Assembly: GCF_003467125.1 (NCBI RefSeq)
Contig: NZ_QSFA01000006.1
Span: 1-64,000 of the forward strand
Origin: Megasphaera sp. AM44-1BH
GTDB taxonomy: Bacteria > Bacillota > Negativicutes > Veillonellales > Megasphaeraceae
Direction: 5' to 3'
Length of the DNA: 64,000 bases
This document shows, piece by piece, positions 26,548 through 36,006 of this stretch. A program made the position numbers and the translations under genes. Numbering within the stretch: position 1 is the stretch's first letter; the number at the start of each line of letters is the position of its first letter. The notes below the pieces were generated by a model, which worked only from the letters and a program-made list of their open reading frames with translations, did not search any database and was not told the DNA's origin.

Positions 26548-26971
26548 TAAGGAAAGGGATGATAAGCCAAAACTAAGAAATTGCAATACAAGCATAATAT
26601 TTTGAAATTATTAGCATAAAGGGATAGACAATTGCAGAAAAAAAGTATATCATACTGAGTATGTGATGGAAATAACATAAACCGGACAGATGATTTTCTA
26701 TATTTCCTATTTACAGGGAACAGTAAAAGAAGTATGTGTCCGGATTGCAGGCCCCGTGTTAAATATTTTTGTAAATATTTAAATTAAGAGTCTACAAAAC
26801 AGATATTATGTGATATAATGAACATATAGCGTGAATCATCGAGTGTATATAATTGATTTCAGCAGTTACCGTCATAGCGGGTAGCTGTATGATATAATTA
26901 ATAGCCCCAAATGGCATAGCCTGTACTATACTATTTCATGGCTATGACTTTAATCAAAGGAGAGATGTAAA
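26548..26971 (+). promoter_or_regulatory. Long AT-rich regulatory region before an acyl-CoA dehydrogenase
   Basis: No gene is seen in this 424-base stretch. The best promoter is TCTACA (26791-26796) with a 17-base spacer to TATAAT (26814-26819). Two more TATAAT boxes lie at 26848-26853 and 26893-26898. CATAGCC (26915-26921) and GGCTATG (26940-26946) form a 7-bp dyad just before the ribosome-binding site. A second imperfect dyad lies around 26647-26668. The layout suggests several start sites and possibly regulator binding. Confidence 0.55.
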
Positions 26972-28180
26972 ATGGGTTATATTCTTAACAAGGATCAGTG
27001 GGACATCGTTAATCTGGCGAAGGACTATGCAGAAAAGAAAGTTATGCCGCTCGTACCGGAACTGGACAACGCTCCGGAACTGACACCGGAAACAGAAGAA
27101 GGCAAAAAACTTCTTGAACTCTACAAAGGCGCTGTTGACCTCGGCCTGACGGCTCTGGAAATTCCGGAAGAATACGGCGGTCTCGGCCAGGACTACTACA
27201 CAGTAGCCGCTGCATACGAAGAACTGTCCAAAGTTGATGCTGGCTTTGCTACAGCAGTAGCTGCTTCCTCCCTCGGCCTGAAACCGATTCTGCAGCACGG
27301 CAATGACGAACAGAAAAAACTCTATGCTGATTTCCTCAATGGCGAAAAAACGTCTGAAAAAGCTCCGGTACCGGGCTTCTGCGCATTCTGCTTAACTGAA
27401 CCGGATGCTGGTTCTGATGCTTCCAACAGCAAAACGACAGCTAAAAAAGTTGGCGACGAATATGTCATCGACGGCACGAAATGCTTCATCACCAACGGCG
27501 GCGTTGCTTCCGTTTACACCGTATTCGCTGTAACCGATAAATCGAAGGGTGTAAAAGGCATCTCCGCTTTCATCGTAGAACGTGACCGCGAAGGCGTTTC
27601 CATTGGCGCTGAAGAAAACAAGATGGGCATCCGTCTCTCCAACACGACGGAAGTTATCTTCCAGGACGTTCATATCCCGGCTGACCACCTCGTAGGCGAA
27701 GAAGGCAAAGGCTTCATCTATGCTATGCAGACACTGGACCTCGCTCGTCCTATGATCGGCTCCCTGGCAGTTGGTATTGCCCAGCGCGGTATCGACGAAG
27801 CTGTTAAATACGCTCAGGTTCGTCAGACATTCGGCAAACCGATCATCAAACACGAAGCTATCGCTTTCAAACTGGCTGATATGGATATCCAGACAGAAGT
27901 TGGTCGTTCCTCTATCATCAACTTCCTCAACAAATACTATGATGAAAGAAAGAATGGCCGTTACAACTACTCCCGTGAAGCTGCTATCTGCAAATGCTTC
28001 TGCGGCGATATGTGCGTACAGGTAGCTCTCGACGCTATCCAGATCCTCGGCGGTTTCGGCTACAGCCGTGAATATCCGGTTGAAAAACTCGTTCGTGATG
28101 CTAAGATCATGCAGATCTATGAAGGCACCAACGAAGTACAGAGAATCGTCATCTCCGGCCAGATTACGAAGAAACACTAA
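26972..28180 (+). CDS. Acyl-CoA dehydrogenase (short/medium-chain type)
   Basis: A FAD enzyme that oxidises acyl-CoA or, in fermenting anaerobes, reduces enoyl-CoA with electrons from ETF. In 402 residues the typical LTEPDAGSDASNSKT and ITNGG segments are present, and Glu384 in QIYEGTNEVQ is in the catalytic-base position. It is about 20 residues longer than the Bcd encoded at 51191, partly through an inserted GEKTSEKAPVPGFCAF stretch near residue 130. AAAGGAGAG precedes ATG 26972. Strongly biased codons (GAA, AAA, GCT) suggest high expression. It is a single gene, away from any etf gene, so its ETF partner is probably the pair at 52.4 kb. Confidence 0.92.
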   Translation: MGYILNKDQWDIVNLAKDYAEKKVMPLVPELDNAPELTPETEEGKKLLELYKGAVDLGLTALEIPEEYGGLGQDYYTVAAAYEELSKVDAGFATAVAASSLGLKPILQHGNDEQKKLYADFLNGEKTSEKAPVPGFCAFCLTEPDAGSDASNSKTTAKKVGDEYVIDGTKCFITNGGVASVYTVFAVTDKSKGVKGISAFIVERDREGVSIGAEENKMGIRLSNTTEVIFQDVHIPADHLVGEEGKGFIYAMQTLDLARPMIGSLAVGIAQRGIDEAVKYAQVRQTFGKPIIKHEAIAFKLADMDIQTEVGRSSIINFLNKYYDERKNGRYNYSREAAICKCFCGDMCVQVALDAIQILGGFGYSREYPVEKLVRDAKIMQIYEGTNEVQRIVISGQITKKH

Positions 28181-28195
28181 GTTCATAGCTGGTAC

Positions 28196-28231
28196 AACGG
28201 TCACATGCTTTGGCATGTGGCCGTTTTTTTG
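28196..28231 (+). terminator. Terminator of the acyl-CoA dehydrogenase gene
   Basis: AACGGTCACATGC/GCATGTGGCCGTT form a 13-bp stem (one G-T pair) with a TTTG loop and T7. Confidence 0.9.
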
Positions 28232-28331
28232 GTAAAGCGCTGATGGCACAGACAAAAGACATTGCTAAGGGTGAAACAGAAGTGGTAAAATAAAAATTAC
28301 GTATAAAATACTATGGATTTGAGGAGGAACT

Positions 28332-30530
28332 ATGGCTGAATTACTGGCTCCGGCAGGATCACTGGATACGGTACGCGCTGCCATCGATGCGGGTGCCGAT
28401 GCGATTTATCTGGGAGGAAAGGGATTTAATGCCCGTAAATTTGCTCATAATCTGAATGAAGAAGAAATGACCCAGGCCGTTCGGATGGCCCATCTGGCAG
28501 GAGTCAAAATATATGTTACCGTGAATATTCTCATGGCAGATGCTGAAATACCGGATCTGACGGCATATCTCAAACAACTCGATGACCTGGCTGTCGATGG
28601 CATCATCGTGCAGGACCTGGCCGTAGCTGCCATCGTCCGCCGTGTCGTACCGCATCTGCCGCTCCATGGCAGTACCCAGATGACCGTATCGGATCTGAAT
28701 GGCGTGCGCTTCCTGGAACGGCTCGGTTTTACCCAGGTCGTACTGGCCCGGGAACTGCCCCTTACAGAAATCCACTATATTTGTGCCCATGCTCACGCCG
28801 CCATTGAAATCTTTATTCACGGCGCCTCCTGCATGGCTTATTCCGGACAATGCCTGATGAGCAGCTTCATTGGCGGCCGCAGCGGGAACCGTGGTGCCTG
28901 TGCCCAGCCATGCCGCCTGCCGTATCAGTTGTATGACGGCGATACGGCTCTGACCCGGAACGAATCCTATATACTGAGTCTGAAGGATCTGAATAGTTCC
29001 TCCTATATACATGAACTCTTGTCTGCCGGCGTATCATCGCTCAAAATTGAAGGGCGCATGAAAGGCTGTGGATATGTGCGCTCTGTGGTGGGCGCCTATC
29101 GGAGTATACTGGACAGCTGGCGTCAGCCTGCGGCAGAGCAGAAACGCTGCCTCAGAGAAGCAGAAGAGCAATTGAACCAGAGTTTCAACCGCACTTATCA
29201 GTCAGATTTTTTGAAAGACCATCTGAGCCGCCATACCATAACGGCAGATATACCGGGCAACCGTGTGCCGGACACAGGAGCAGCTGATCCGGGACTGACC
29301 CGGAAAATTCCAGTCTATGGCCATGTAGACTGTGATGGACAGGGAAATCTGCGCCTGACTCTTTGGGATGAATCGGGTCACACGGCAGAGGCTGTCTCCT
29401 CCTTCCAGCCGGAACTGGCAAACCGCCGGCCGGCAACGCAATCCTGGGTGGAAGGACAGCTGGCCCGGCTGGGAGATACGTGCTTTACTCTGCAAGAAGC
29501 GTCTGTCTGGGATGAAAAGTACATGATTCCGGCCAGTATCCTGAATGAACTGCGCCGTGATGCTGCTATCCGCCTGGAGCAGGATATACTGTCCGGCTAC
29601 GATCGCCCGTCTGCAGGAAGAGTAGAAACGGATATGGCTTTTGTGAGGACAGCATCGATAGCCGATACGGCCCCCTGTATCACTGTGCGCTGTGATTCTC
29701 CCATGCAGGCGGAGGCGGCCCTCAAAGCAGGTGCCGGACGGATCATATATGGCGGTGAAACGTACGACCATCATTTCGTGACGGCCCAGGAGTGGAATCA
29801 CGTGGCTGCCCTTGCCGCATCGTATGGCCGTGAACTCTGGGCGGCGACGCCAAGGGTCATGTGGCCTCGTCAGGCAGCTGCCGTACGGACGGAACTCCGG
29901 CTGGCCGCAAAAGCGGGAATTTCCGGCGTCTATGCGGGTAATGTGGGCATATTCCCATTACTGGAATCAGAAGGCCTGTCCCTTCCCTGCAGTGCCGACT
30001 GGTCACTCAACATTTTCAATAGTGAAAGTGCGCAGGTCTATATTCATGCCGGATGCTGTGAACTGACGTTGTCTCCAGAACTGACGTTGAAACAGATCAG
30101 CCGGATTGTCCGGCACGTACCGGTTCCGGTAGAAGTACTGGCAGAAGGCCGGATTGAAATGATGATTACCGAGTTCTGCCAGGCCGCTGCCTTCCTCAGT
30201 AAAGACGGAAAGGGGCACTGTCATGGCGCCTGTGGCGGCCGGCATCTGTCGCTGAAAGACCGCCACGGCATGCATTTCCCTGTCGTGACCGACCCGTTCT
30301 GCCGCAATCATATCCTCAATAACCGTGATCTGGATATGGCGCCGTATTATAAGCAATTGCAGGAAGCTCATATCTGCCGGCTGCGCATCGAAGGCCGGGG
30401 ACGCAGTGCAGACTGGGTATCGGCGCAGACAGCCCGCTATGTACGGCTGCTGGAAGGCAGGGAAACCATGGTTCTGGGAAAAGAGGACCAGCATGTCACA
30501 CGAGGCCATTTCTTCCATGGCATCGTATAA
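28332..30530 (+). CDS. Peptidase U32 family protein with DUF3656-type C-terminal part
   Basis: A 732-residue protein of the U32 family. Although called peptidases, several members modify RNA (RlhA in 23S rRNA hydroxylation, TrhP in tRNA). LLAPAGSLDTVRAAIDAGADAIYLG opens the TIM-barrel-like domain. IEIFIHGASCMAYSGQC with GACAQPCRLPYQ is the cysteine-containing U32 signature near 160-200. A later block (GKGHCHGACGG) adds more cysteines, which may hold an iron-sulfur cluster. GAGGAGG precedes ATG 28332. mutS2 follows after 49 bases in the same direction. The substrate is unproven. Confidence 0.88.
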   Translation: MAELLAPAGSLDTVRAAIDAGADAIYLGGKGFNARKFAHNLNEEEMTQAVRMAHLAGVKIYVTVNILMADAEIPDLTAYLKQLDDLAVDGIIVQDLAVAAIVRRVVPHLPLHGSTQMTVSDLNGVRFLERLGFTQVVLARELPLTEIHYICAHAHAAIEIFIHGASCMAYSGQCLMSSFIGGRSGNRGACAQPCRLPYQLYDGDTALTRNESYILSLKDLNSSSYIHELLSAGVSSLKIEGRMKGCGYVRSVVGAYRSILDSWRQPAAEQKRCLREAEEQLNQSFNRTYQSDFLKDHLSRHTITADIPGNRVPDTGAADPGLTRKIPVYGHVDCDGQGNLRLTLWDESGHTAEAVSSFQPELANRRPATQSWVEGQLARLGDTCFTLQEASVWDEKYMIPASILNELRRDAAIRLEQDILSGYDRPSAGRVETDMAFVRTASIADTAPCITVRCDSPMQAEAALKAGAGRIIYGGETYDHHFVTAQEWNHVAALAASYGRELWAATPRVMWPRQAAAVRTELRLAAKAGISGVYAGNVGIFPLLESEGLSLPCSADWSLNIFNSESAQVYIHAGCCELTLSPELTLKQISRIVRHVPVPVEVLAEGRIEMMITEFCQAAAFLSKDGKGHCHGACGGRHLSLKDRHGMHFPVVTDPFCRNHILNNRDLDMAPYYKQLQEAHICRLRIEGRGRSADWVSAQTARYVRLLEGRETMVLGKEDQHVTRGHFFHGIV

Positions 30531-30579
30531 GGAACAACGATAGTGCTTAATTCATGAAATAAAAGGAGCTTTACCCTAT

Positions 30580-32946
30580 ATGAATAAACGTAGTATGCGG
30601 ATTTTGGGATTTTATCAGGTGCAGAACCAGCTTGTCAGGCTGGCTCCGTCACGACTTTCCAAGGAGATTGCCCGCCATCTGCGTCCCGAATCCGATGCAG
30701 ATACAGTCGAAGCCCGTCTTGCCGATACGGAAGAAGCCTGGCATTGTCTGCAGCGGGAAGCCTCAGTGCCTTTTGGCGGGATTACCGATATCCGTCCGGC
30801 GCTGGAAAAGGCTAAACGGGATGTCACCCTCGACGGACAGGATTGCATCGATATCTGGCAGAACGCCCAGCGGTATGGTGAAATCAAGGCATATTTTTCA
30901 GAAAAAGAAAGCGATTACCCCCGACTGTCCGGTCAGGCCTCGGTTATCGGTGATTTTTCCCTTGTCATTCACAAAATTGCCCAGGTATTTGATCAGAATC
31001 ATCAGATCCGCGATAATGCGTCTGTTGAGCTGCTGCGCCTGAGAACGCGGATTTCCGAACTGGAACGGCAGACGAAACGATACGTTCACAATGTACTGCA
31101 GAATAAAGAATACCAGAAATATTTCCAGGATGCCCTGGTTACGGTCCGCAATAACCGGTATGTCATACCGGTAAAGCAGGAATACCGCCATGCCTTTCCC
31201 GGTATTGTCCATGATACATCGGCCAGCGGGGCTACGCTGTACATCGAACCCATGGCCATTGTGAGCGCCAATAATGACCTGCAGGCCGCCCGTATTGCTG
31301 AAACGCGGGAAATCGAGAAGATTTTCCGCCGCCTGACAGCTCTTATTGCCGGGGATTATGAAAATCTCTACGACAGCACCTATGCCGTCGGGCAGCTGGA
31401 ATTCATCTTTGCCAAGGCGCAGCTGGCTCTTTCTATGAAAGCGACACGGCCGGTTATTTCCAAAAGGCGGATGGTAAAGCTCATCCAGGCACGGCATCCG
31501 CTGATTGACGCCGCAAAGGTCGTACCCAATACGATTATCATAGGAGGGGAATACCGGATTCTGCTCATTACCGGGTCGAATACGGGGGGCAAGACCGTAT
31601 CCATGAAGACCCTGGGCCTTCTGGTACTCATGCATCAGGCCGGACTATTCCTGCCCGTCATGGAAGGGTCGGAGCTGCCCGTATTCCGGGACGTTTTTTC
31701 CGATATTGGCGACGAACAGGATATTTCCCAGAACCTGAGTACCTTTTCCAGCCATATGAAGCAGCTGATTTATATCCTGAAACATTGCGGCCCCGATGAC
31801 CTGATCCTGGCGGATGAACTGGGATCGGGGACGGATCCTGCCGAAGGCAGTGCCATTGCCATCGCCATCTTAAAGGATTTGTACACTAAGGGCCCCTATG
31901 TCATGGTGACGACTCATTATAATGATTTGAAAAACTTTGCCTATAATACGCCGGGGATTGAAAATGGTCACGTCGAATTCGATGTCAATACCCTGAAGCC
32001 GACGTATAAGCTGCGCATCGGCTCGGCAGGCAGTTCCCATGCCTTCAGCATCAGCGAACGGCTGGGCATGCCCAAAGAAATCCTCGATGAAGCGAGAGAA
32101 CTGCGCAGCAGGGCCCAGGATGTCGATATGGAAGCCATCCTGACCAAACTCAATGCCCAGTCCAAACGAATGGATGAAGAAGAACAGGAGCTGCAGGCGA
32201 AACTGGCCAGGGCGCGTCAGACCGAAGAAGAACTCCGCAGGGAAAAAGAAAAGGTAAGTTCTAAAAGACAGGATATCATCGATTCCAGCCGGCGGCAGGC
32301 CGTCGATATGAAACGCAATCTGCGTCTGGAAGCGGAAAAAATCATCCGGGAATTAAAGGCCCAATCGAAGGAATCACTGAGCGAAAAAGAACGGATGAAG
32401 GCCATCGAACAGGCCCGTCGTGCCATCCAGCAGATTTCCCTGCCAGAAGCAGAGAAACCTCATCGCGACCCTATCGATCCGGCACAGCTCAAAACGGGCC
32501 AGCAGGTTTATATCAATTCCCTCGATGGACTCGGGACGGTAGAAGAAATCCATGGCAGGAAGGTGACTGTTTCCGTGCGCGGCATGACCGTCCGCGTCAA
32601 GATACAGGACATCAGCGCGCCTTATCTGTCAGAACTAAAGAAAGAACAGCAGGAAGAAAAGAGAGAGCAGAGCCGTTCGTCCTTCCGGCCTATCCGGACC
32701 GGAGCGGTTGCGACGGAACTCAACATCATCGGCAAGACCGGGCCCGAAGCGATTCCCGAAATCGAACGGTTCCTCGATCAGGCTCTGGCTGCCGGGTTCA
32801 GTCCGGTCCGTATCATCCACGGAAAAGGCAGCGGGGCCCTGCGAAGAGCCGTCCATGCATTCCTGGATGAACAGCCCTTTGTCAAACAATATAAGCTTGA
32901 CGATGCCCAGAATGGCGGCGACGGTGTAACATTGGTATATTTTTAA
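30580..32946 (+). CDS. mutS2: Endonuclease MutS2
   Basis: A 788-residue MutS homologue without the mismatch-recognition domain, which suppresses homologous recombination and, in Bacillus, acts on collided ribosomes. The core and clamp helices occupy about 1-310. The ATPase has Walker A GSNTGGKT (332-339) and a DELGSGTDPAEGSA Walker B/signature block, followed by a long coiled coil (about 510-630). The C-terminal Smr domain (about 715-788) carries LNIIGKT and the RIIHGKGSGALR nuclease motif. AAAAGGAG precedes the start. It ends with a strong terminator. Confidence 0.95.
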   Translation: MNKRSMRILGFYQVQNQLVRLAPSRLSKEIARHLRPESDADTVEARLADTEEAWHCLQREASVPFGGITDIRPALEKAKRDVTLDGQDCIDIWQNAQRYGEIKAYFSEKESDYPRLSGQASVIGDFSLVIHKIAQVFDQNHQIRDNASVELLRLRTRISELERQTKRYVHNVLQNKEYQKYFQDALVTVRNNRYVIPVKQEYRHAFPGIVHDTSASGATLYIEPMAIVSANNDLQAARIAETREIEKIFRRLTALIAGDYENLYDSTYAVGQLEFIFAKAQLALSMKATRPVISKRRMVKLIQARHPLIDAAKVVPNTIIIGGEYRILLITGSNTGGKTVSMKTLGLLVLMHQAGLFLPVMEGSELPVFRDVFSDIGDEQDISQNLSTFSSHMKQLIYILKHCGPDDLILADELGSGTDPAEGSAIAIAILKDLYTKGPYVMVTTHYNDLKNFAYNTPGIENGHVEFDVNTLKPTYKLRIGSAGSSHAFSISERLGMPKEILDEARELRSRAQDVDMEAILTKLNAQSKRMDEEEQELQAKLARARQTEEELRREKEKVSSKRQDIIDSSRRQAVDMKRNLRLEAEKIIRELKAQSKESLSEKERMKAIEQARRAIQQISLPEAEKPHRDPIDPAQLKTGQQVYINSLDGLGTVEEIHGRKVTVSVRGMTVRVKIQDISAPYLSELKKEQQEEKREQSRSSFRPIRTGAVATELNIIGKTGPEAIPEIERFLDQALAAGFSPVRIIHGKGSGALRRAVHAFLDEQPFVKQYKLDDAQNGGDGVTLVYF

Positions 32947-32952
32947 TACAGT

Positions 32953-33000
32953 AAAGAGACGCGGAATCGTGATAGAACAGATGGTTCCGTGTCTTTTTTA
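32953..33000 (+). terminator. Terminator of mutS2
   Basis: AAGAGACGCGGAA pairs with TTCCGTGTCTTTT (one G-T pair) and runs into T6. Confidence 0.88.
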
Positions 33001-33058
33001 TATTTACAAATGTCCATGTTGATGATAGTATATTGTCATAGATTTTTTTGTTGTAGTA

Positions 33059-33067
33059 TGTTAGAAT
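33059..33067 (+). promoter_or_regulatory. Extended -10 promoter of the APC permease gene
   Basis: TGTTAGAAT (TGn plus TAGAAT) stands 72 bases before the start codon. No clear -35 is seen. Confidence 0.45.
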
Positions 33068-33139
33068 GGGTTCACAAAGGGATATTTTTTATGTTTTCTT
33101 ATAAAATAGGAAAATATAATAAGAAATGGAGGAAAGTAT

Positions 33140-34531
33140 ATGAATCTATTACGTCGCAAATCCTTTGATGATTTGCTGGCCCATACCCAGGAAAAAAAGC
33201 TGACAAAGGCATTGGGCGCCTTTGACATTACCCTCATGGGGCTGGGAATCATCATCGGCACGGGGATCTTTGTTCTGACCGGTATCGGAGCTGCCAAATA
33301 CGCCGGACCAGGACTCATGCTGTCTTTCGTATTTGCCGCCATAACCTGCGCGTTTGTCTGCCTGGCTTATTCCGAACTGGCATCCTTTCTCCCCGTATCG
33401 GGAAGCTCGTATACGTACGCTTATGCATCCCTGGGAGAAATTTTTGGCTGGTGGGTCGGCTGGAGTCTGATCCTGGAATATTCTGTCGGCGCCAGTGCCG
33501 TTGCCGGTGGCTGGTCTGCTTATTTTGTCGGTATTCTTCACTCCTGCGGCATCGACCTGCCAAAGGCCCTTACCAGCGTTCCTGCCGACGGGGGCATCAT
33601 CAATCTTCCCGCCGTGCTCATCGTCCTGCTGGCAACGGCCCTTCTCGTCGTCGGTGTCCGGGAAAGCGCCAAGGTCAACCGCATTCTCGTCTTCGTCAAA
33701 ATCGGCACCATATTCCTGTTTTTATTCCTGGCAGCCCCGCACATTGAACCGGCCAACTGGCAGCCGTTCCTGCCGTTTGGCATGCAGGGTGTATTTGCCG
33801 GCACAGCCGTCTTGTTTTTTGCCTACCTCGGGTTTGATGCCCTGTCTACTGCAGCTGAAGAAACGAAGAATCCGAAACGGGATATGCCCATCGGGATCAT
33901 CCTGGCCCTGGCTATCTGTACCATCCTGTATATCGCCGTCTGCGCGGCCATGACCGGCGTCGTGCCCTATCCGATGCTGGATACAGCCGCTCCTGCTTCC
34001 TATGTCCTCGAATATATCGGCCTCCATCTGGGGTCGGCTATCGTAGGTACGGGCGCCATCTGCGGCCTTTCCACGGTCGTCCTGGGCATGCTCTTTGCCC
34101 AGAGCCGCGCTCTCTATTCCATGAGCCGTGATGGACTCATGCCCATGAGCCTCTATAAAGTGCATCCTAAATTCCATACGCCCTATATCATTCAGATCAT
34201 CATCGGTGTTGTCGTAGCCTGCATTACGGGATTTACACCCATACACATCGTAGCGGAAACATGCAGCGCCGGCACGATTTTTGCCTTCCTTTGCTCCTGT
34301 GTGGGCATCCTCATCCTGCGCCGTGTCTATCCCGACAAACCGCGCGGATTCCGCTGCCCCGCCGTGCACATCATTGCTCCCCTGGGGTTCATCTGTTGTG
34401 CCTTCATTTTCTCTGAATTGTCTCCCCATACGCTCATCCTCTTTGGCGGCTGGTCCGTACTGGGACTGCTGATTTACCTCGTATACGGCAACCGTCACAG
34501 CGTATTGCAGAAACAGGAAGCAGGAAAATAG
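33140..34531 (+). CDS. Amino-acid permease, APC family (CAT/YfnA type)
   Basis: A 463-residue inner-membrane transporter with about twelve hydrophobic segments. GLGIIIGTGIFVLTGIGAA in helix 1 is the substrate-binding turn, and a FFAYLGFDALSTAAEETKNPKRD segment in helix 6 is the hallmark of the cationic-amino-acid-transporter branch. GGAGGAAAG precedes ATG 33140. It is monocistronic. It differs in subfamily from the AAT permease at 1.75 kb. The substrate is unknown. Confidence 0.9.
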   Translation: MNLLRRKSFDDLLAHTQEKKLTKALGAFDITLMGLGIIIGTGIFVLTGIGAAKYAGPGLMLSFVFAAITCAFVCLAYSELASFLPVSGSSYTYAYASLGEIFGWWVGWSLILEYSVGASAVAGGWSAYFVGILHSCGIDLPKALTSVPADGGIINLPAVLIVLLATALLVVGVRESAKVNRILVFVKIGTIFLFLFLAAPHIEPANWQPFLPFGMQGVFAGTAVLFFAYLGFDALSTAAEETKNPKRDMPIGIILALAICTILYIAVCAAMTGVVPYPMLDTAAPASYVLEYIGLHLGSAIVGTGAICGLSTVVLGMLFAQSRALYSMSRDGLMPMSLYKVHPKFHTPYIIQIIIGVVVACITGFTPIHIVAETCSAGTIFAFLCSCVGILILRRVYPDKPRGFRCPAVHIIAPLGFICCAFIFSELSPHTLILFGGWSVLGLLIYLVYGNRHSVLQKQEAGK

Positions 34532-34568
34532 GCGCCTTTACATTTACCATAGTCTCCTTCAAACTCAA

Positions 34569-34610
34569 AAAGCTGTCGCATATCAGTTTGCCTGATGCGA
34601 CAGCTTTCTT
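34569..34610. terminator. Bidirectional terminator between the permease and the sirtuin
   Basis: AAAGCTGTCGCA (34569-34580) pairs with TGCGACAGCTTT (34596-34607), with a continuing TCAG/CTGA inner stem and T-tracts on both sides. Confidence 0.88.
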
Positions 34611-34650
34611 ACTTACATGGTATCTCCCGGACCCCTGCGGGCCTGATGGT

Positions 34651-35379
34651 TTACAGTTTTATTTTGGAAAAGACTTCACCGATGGGGTCATGGAGTACCA
34701 GATCGGCCGTATGGTCCATATCGGTGCTCGATTTGTTGATGAGTACCAGTTTGTGGCCGTGATAGTAGCGCACGAGGCCGGCAGCCGGATAGACGACGAG
34801 GCTGGTACCGCCGATGATGAGCATATCGGCATGACTGATGTAGTATAGTGATTGTTCGATGACATCATTGTCCAGGCCTTCTTCGTAGAGGACGACATCG
34901 GGCTTGATGGTACCGCCGCAGGCATCACATTTGGGGATGCCTGTCGTCTGGTTAATGTATTGGGCATCAAAGAATTTATGGCAGTGCTGGCAGAAATTGC
35001 GGTGGATACTGCCGTGCAGTTCCAGGACGTTTTTACTGCCGCCTTTCTGATGGAGACCGTCGATATTCTGGGTAATGACGGCTTTCAGCTTGCCCGCCTG
35101 TTCCAGTTCAGCCAGCTTTTTGTGGGCCATATTCGGCTGGGCCGAAAGGGACGCGTTCAGGATTTTGTCCCGGTAGAACCGGTAAAATTCATCGGTGTGC
35201 TGTTCATAAAACGTGTGGGACAGCATCGTTTCCGGCGGATATTTGTAATGCTGGTTATACAGCCCGTCTTTACTGCGGAAATCAGGGATGCCGCTTTCTG
35301 TGGAAACGCCGGCACCGCCGAAAAATACAATATTGTCTGAATCGTGGACCATCTGTAGGAATGTATCAATAGCAGACAT
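34651..35379 (-). CDS. NAD-dependent protein deacylase (sirtuin, Sir2/CobB type)
   Basis: Removes acyl groups from lysines using NAD, giving O-acyl-ADP-ribose and nicotinamide. The 242 residues show GAGVSTESGIPDFR (22-35), TQNIDGLH (103-110), the catalytic His122 in LHGS, and a zinc site of Cys130, Cys133, Cys151 and Cys154. An LIIGGTSLVVYPA segment closes the Rossmann fold. ATG 35379 is chosen because AAAGGAG precedes it; the frame extends 11 codons upstream. It follows the HD gene by 45 bases and is probably in its transcript. Confidence 0.94.
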   Translation of the reverse strand: MSAIDTFLQMVHDSDNIVFFGGAGVSTESGIPDFRSKDGLYNQHYKYPPETMLSHTFYEQHTDEFYRFYRDKILNASLSAQPNMAHKKLAELEQAGKLKAVITQNIDGLHQKGGSKNVLELHGSIHRNFCQHCHKFFDAQYINQTTGIPKCDACGGTIKPDVVLYEEGLDNDVIEQSLYYISHADMLIIGGTSLVVYPAAGLVRYYHGHKLVLINKSSTDMDHTADLVLHDPIGEVFSKIKL

Positions 35380-35424
35380 AGAAACCGCTCCTTTCCAAAC
35401 GCGAAAAACCACCTCTGAAATGAT

Positions 35425-35913
35425 CTATACATCAAAATGAGTGTTTAGCAGCGAAATGCCTGAGCTGGTGCGGAATACCTTATCCCGGAAGGTGCGGATA
35501 GCGTCTTTATCCAGACCATCTTCATAGGCATTGACCAGGAAATCGGCTTCCAGCAGGATCTGATAATCAGGACCATCAATCCCCGTATAGGTGTGATGAT
35601 GGCCGATGAGCCAGCAGACCCGGTCAGTAAACGAAGGAGAGCAGGAGAACGGTTCCAGCAGTTTGCGGGCAATGGCCGGTCCTTCCAATTCCTGGTACTT
35701 ACCAGAGGAACTGCCATATTTTTCTTCTGCCGCGTGGATTCCAATATCGTGGAGTACGGCTGCGGTTACCAGGATTTCCTGCGTATCTGCCGGGAGATGT
35801 TCCAGCTGCCCGATGAGGTCTGCATAGGCATAGACTTTGAGGAAATGCTGGATGCGGCGGGCATCGCCGTGGTCGTAGGCAACGGCTGCTTCTATCAGTT
35901 TGGGAATGTTCAC
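35425..35913 (-). CDS. Small HD-domain phosphohydrolase, GTG start
   Basis: A 162-residue cytoplasmic protein with an HD fold: RIQHFLKVYAYA gives the first histidine, AAVLHDIG the HD pair, and LIGHHHTYTGID and LEADFLVNAYE the later metal-binding positions. Relatives are often called HD-domain phosphohydrolases, and their substrate is not known. Two in-frame GTGs compete. The second (35913) lies 7 bases after AAGGTGG and is preferred; the first (35931) would overlap that site. The gene starts the HD-sirtuin unit on the minus strand. Confidence 0.8.
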   Translation of the reverse strand: MNIPKLIEAAVAYDHGDARRIQHFLKVYAYADLIGQLEHLPADTQEILVTAAVLHDIGIHAAEEKYGSSSGKYQELEGPAIARKLLEPFSCSPSFTDRVCWLIGHHHTYTGIDGPDYQILLEADFLVNAYEDGLDKDAIRTFRDKVFRTSSGISLLNTHFDV

Positions 35914-36006
35914 ATGTATGCCACCTTTCACATAGGTATATATCTGTCCTTATTATACACTATTTACAGGCCAGGGGATACAAAAGAAATAATCAGAATG
36001 ATATAG

